From: Phaeacidiphilus oryzae TH49
Lineage (GTDB): Bacteria; Actinomycetota; Actinomycetes; Streptomycetales; Streptomycetaceae
Reading direction: 5' to 3'
NCBI RefSeq assembly: GCF_000744815.1
Contig: NZ_JQMQ01000005.1
Location: 3,046,055 to 3,110,054 of the forward strand
DNA: 64,000 nt
This document shows, piece after piece, positions 63,449-64,000 of this stretch. How positions within the stretch are numbered: position 1 is the first letter of the stretch; each line of letters opens with the position of its first letter. The notes beneath the pieces are model-generated. The model was given only the letters and a program-made list of their open reading frames with translations, made no database searches and was not told the DNA's origin. Both the position numbers and the translations under genes were made by a program.

Positions 63449-64000
63449 TCAGGCCGCTTCGAAGCCGGCGTGGTCGGCGATCTTGCGGAGCTCCGCCAGG
63501 GCGTGCTTCTCGATCTGGCGGATCCGCTCGCGGGTCAGGCCGTGCTGCTTGCCGACCTCGGTCAGGGTGCGCTCGCGGCCGTCCTCCATCCCGTAGCGGG
63601 AGCGGATGATGGACGCGGTCCGCTCGTCGAGCCGGTCGATCAGCGTCTCCAGCTCCTGGCGGCGCATCATCACCATCACCGCGTCCTCGGGGGACTCGGC
63701 TCCGGTGTCCTCGACCAGGTCGCCGAACTGGGTCTCGCCCTCGTCGTCCACGGTCATGTTGAGGCTGACCGGGTCGCGGGCCCAGTCCAGGACGTCCTTC
63801 ACGCGCTCCGGCGTGGAGTTGAGCTCGGCGGCCACCTCCGCCGGCTCCGGGTCCCGGCCCAGCTGCTTGTTCAGCTCACGCTGCACCTTGCGGATCCGTC
63901 CCAGCTCCTCGACCAGGTGGACGGGGAGGCGGATGGTGCGGGACTGGTCCGCTATGGAGCGGGTGATGGCCTGGCGGATCCACCAGGTCGCGTAGGTCGA
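63449..64000 (-). CDS. Principal-type (HrdB-like) RNA polymerase sigma factor, 3' part
   Basis: 184 C-terminal codons; the 5' part lies beyond the window. The visible part starts in region 2.3-2.4 (TWWIRQAITRSIADQSRTIR), continues through region 3 (LPVHLVEELGRIRKVQRELN) and ends with region 4 (SRYGMEDGRERTLTEVGKQH, LTRERIRQIEKHALAELRKI, the -35-binding HTH). Group 1/2 sigma-70; Streptomyces has HrdA, B, C and D. The ending FEAA and acidic spacer are unlike HrdB, so a group 2 member (HrdA/HrdD-like) is more likely. Confidence 0.88.
   Translation of the reverse strand, partial: STYATWWIRQAITRSIADQSRTIRLPVHLVEELGRIRKVQRELNKQLGRDPEPAEVAAELNSTPERVKDVLDWARDPVSLNMTVDDEGETQFGDLVEDTGAESPEDAVMVMMRRQELETLIDRLDERTASIIRSRYGMEDGRERTLTEVGKQHGLTRERIRQIEKHALAELRKIADHAGFEAA

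Overview
The window is very GC-rich (about 70% or more in most genes) and dense with actinobacterial families: DUF2637, glpR, an HrdB-type sigma factor, tRNA-linked integrases and many GTG starts. It comes from a filamentous actinomycete of the Streptomycetaceae (Streptomyces, Kitasatospora or Streptacidiphilus). I cannot name the species from the sequence.

Left chromosomal arm (1-26803). Two tandem paralogous penicillin-binding proteins (3-3863) are followed by a Tat-exported lipoprotein of the dimethylformamidase-like family, a VOC-fold protein, a YbaK-type deacylase and a multipass GT87-like membrane protein with a probable frameshift. Next come a NarL-type two-component pair, an APC permease, a PfkB-type sugar kinase, a single reading frame joining a SEDS (RodA/FtsW) polymerase to a class B PBP (13325-16519), an OmpR-type two-component pair, a glycoside hydrolase family 3 gene with a frameshift and a divergent TetR gene, a DUF1203 protein, a PucR regulator and a HAD-like protein.

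Integrated element (26804-48599, about 21.8 kb). A 49-bp perfect direct repeat marks the ends. The right copy forms the 3' half of an intact tRNA-Ala(CGC); the left copy is a tRNA fragment that still sits beside the old tRNA terminator. The contents fit an actinomycete integrative and conjugative element (AICE) of the primase-polymerase type. They include a low-GC cargo gene, an XRE regulator with a flavoprotein, a KorSA-like GntR repressor with three CCTAGG-centred operators, and a structured leader with an rRNA-leader-like motif. A long transfer operon follows (RapZ-C-like protein, DUF2637/Spd-like proteins, TraB/FtsK translocase, DnaN-like protein, PP-loop ATPase, Ssb). Beyond it lie a type IV restriction-like cargo gene, prim-pol and DUF3631 replication proteins, an array of at least eleven iteron heptamers (probable origin), Xis, a tyrosine integrase with an internal LacI-type HTH, and a NYN-domain RNase gene. 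A repeat cluster just after traB is a good candidate for the transfer locus (clt).

Right chromosomal arm (48600-64000). The glpR-rimJ-mog-moaC-glp(moeA)-galU block resembles the conserved actinobacterial locus linking gephyrin-like Glp to cell division. It is followed by a degenerate GGDEF protein, a frameshifted 5-formyl-THF cycloligase, a penicillin acylase family protein whose expected nucleophile Ser is Ala, a cation/proton antiporter with a TrkA-C domain, an FmdB zinc-ribbon gene with a CIRCE-like repeat over its start region, an MTA/purine nucleoside phosphorylase, mscL, and the 3' part of a principal-type sigma factor gene.

Three good genes (perhaps four) would each be restored by adding one base in a short G/C run. 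This could reflect sequencing deletions or real frameshifts.
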